Below the pieces are notes generated by a model. The model was not told where the DNA came from and searched no databases. It saw nothing but the letters and a program-made list of their open reading frames with translations. Positions 33,029 through 33,366 of a stretch of 33,366 nt of DNA are shown here, piece by piece. The DNA comes from Deltaproteobacteria bacterium (lineage in GTDB: Bacteria > Desulfobacterota > Desulfobacteria > Desulfobacterales > B30-G6): assembly GCA_022340465.1 (NCBI GenBank), contig JAJDNW010000010.1, positions 1-33,366 of the forward strand, in the 5' to 3' direction. Within the stretch, counting starts at the first letter, position 1, and each line of letters starts with the position of its first letter. Made by a program: the position numbers and the translations under genes.

Positions 33029-33208
33029 CGCTTTTTCAATAATATCCGCTCTAAAAAGAGCTTTCCAGCCTTCATGTGCGTCAAACCCGGCAAGATAATC
33101 GCCGGAAACATAGTGATGGGCGGATGCTTCAAGGTGGGATTTTATCGTGCGGGCGCACGCCGGCCCTTTAAACCGGCTGAAAACACTGTAATAGCGGAGG
33201 TTGTCTCT
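33008..33208 (-). other. Open 66-codon stretch directly after the transposase stop
   Basis: In the same minus-strand frame as the transposase, 66 sense codons follow its TGA before a TAA at 33008-33010. The encoded segment (for example HHYVSGDYLAGFDAHEGWKALF) is protein-like but unrecognised. It may be a remnant of another gene, or chance. I see no reason to read the TGA through. Confidence 0.3.
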
Positions 33209-33366
33209 TCAGATCAATTCCGAAAGCCGTTTCAGGGAGTAGATCCCCGAAAGACCCTGGATCGGTTTGGGTACTTTCTCGTTTTTCGACTGAAAATGAT
33301 GCTTGAACTGCTGGTAGTGTCTGGTGACGAACTCCCTGGATCCGATGATGCCCGAGTCCGTGAAAT
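33209..33366 (-). CDS. REP-associated tyrosine (Y1, IS200-like) transposase, C-terminal part, cut by window edge
   Basis: Only the last 51 or so residues are inside the window. The segment DSGIIGSREFVTRHYQQFK, followed by KVPKPIQGLSGIYSLKRLSE, matches the C-terminus typical of REP-associated transposases, which move REP-type palindromes. The stop is TGA at 33211-33209. The catalytic Tyr and HUH motif would lie beyond the right edge. Confidence 0.75.
   Translation of the reverse strand, partial: FTDSGIIGSREFVTRHYQQFKHHFQSKNEKVPKPIQGLSGIYSLKRLSELI

Noticed and set aside
33209-33211. A third UGA readthrough, since 66 sense codons follow the transposase stop
   Set aside because: The transposase ends at its usual C-terminal motif there, there is no Cys equivalent at the UGA, and no fitting SECIS hairpin follows.
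1-33366. tRNA, rRNA or CRISPR arrays
   Set aside because: No cloverleaf, rRNA-like segment or regularly spaced direct repeat with unique spacers was seen on either strand.

Overview
The window looks like chromosomal DNA from a sulfate-reducing or related anaerobic Desulfobacterota (Desulfobacterales-like) bacterium. The pointers are a siroheme decarboxylase of the alternative heme pathway, a tungstate ABC transporter, pyruvate phosphate dikinase, a GEGP-type diheme protein, several radical SAM enzymes, and two genes with an in-frame UGA at a cysteine-type position, which suggests selenocysteine use. Most of the window has GC-rich coding sequence; the last 2 kb is visibly more AT-rich. The assignment rests on gene content only.

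Layout. 1-4454 (minus strand): a strong bidirectional terminator, an XRE-cupin regulator, an acyl-CoA dehydrogenase and a RecD2-type helicase. 4708-6431: a Tat-exported YibQ-type deacetylase converging on an exported DsbA-like protein whose first active-site cysteine codon is UGA. 6718-9498: a methyltransferase, an orphan AmrS-type radical SAM enzyme and a family 2 glycosyltransferase. 9944-13058: an OprO/P-like porin and a secreted diheme protein with a Moco-oxidoreductase-like region and a choice-of-anchor U C-terminus. 13217-16009 (minus): tupCBA tungstate uptake. 16406-18130: mtnA and an ahbB-like siroheme decarboxylase. A 119-nt element occurs in inverted orientation on both sides of the tup-mtnA-ahb block (13068 and 18238).

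18447-19814 encodes a B12-binding radical SAM protein. 20178-24197 is a compact three-gene operon: a UspA-UspA-histone deacetylase fusion, a small cysteine-rich protein with an in-frame UGA at codon 55, and a polytopic membrane protein. 24169-28207 (minus) holds ppdK and an aminotransferase one base apart. 28429-31165 holds a small conserved-looking protein, a DUF1848 protein, a DusB-like tRNA-dihydrouridine synthase and a small two-helix membrane protein. The AT-richer right end carries an atypical ketosynthase with all three catalytic residues, a 21-codon start of a next gene that is apparently cut off, and the C-terminal end of a REP-associated (Y1) transposase.

The observation most worth following is the pair of UGA genes. 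The DsbA-like one (U-P-Y-C) has recognised precedents, and it makes a selenocysteine reading of the second, uncharacterised CPPC/CxGCP protein more credible. Intergenic spacers carry short tandem repeats with 7-, 8- and 9-bp periods and several perfect inverted repeats over promoter-like sequences.
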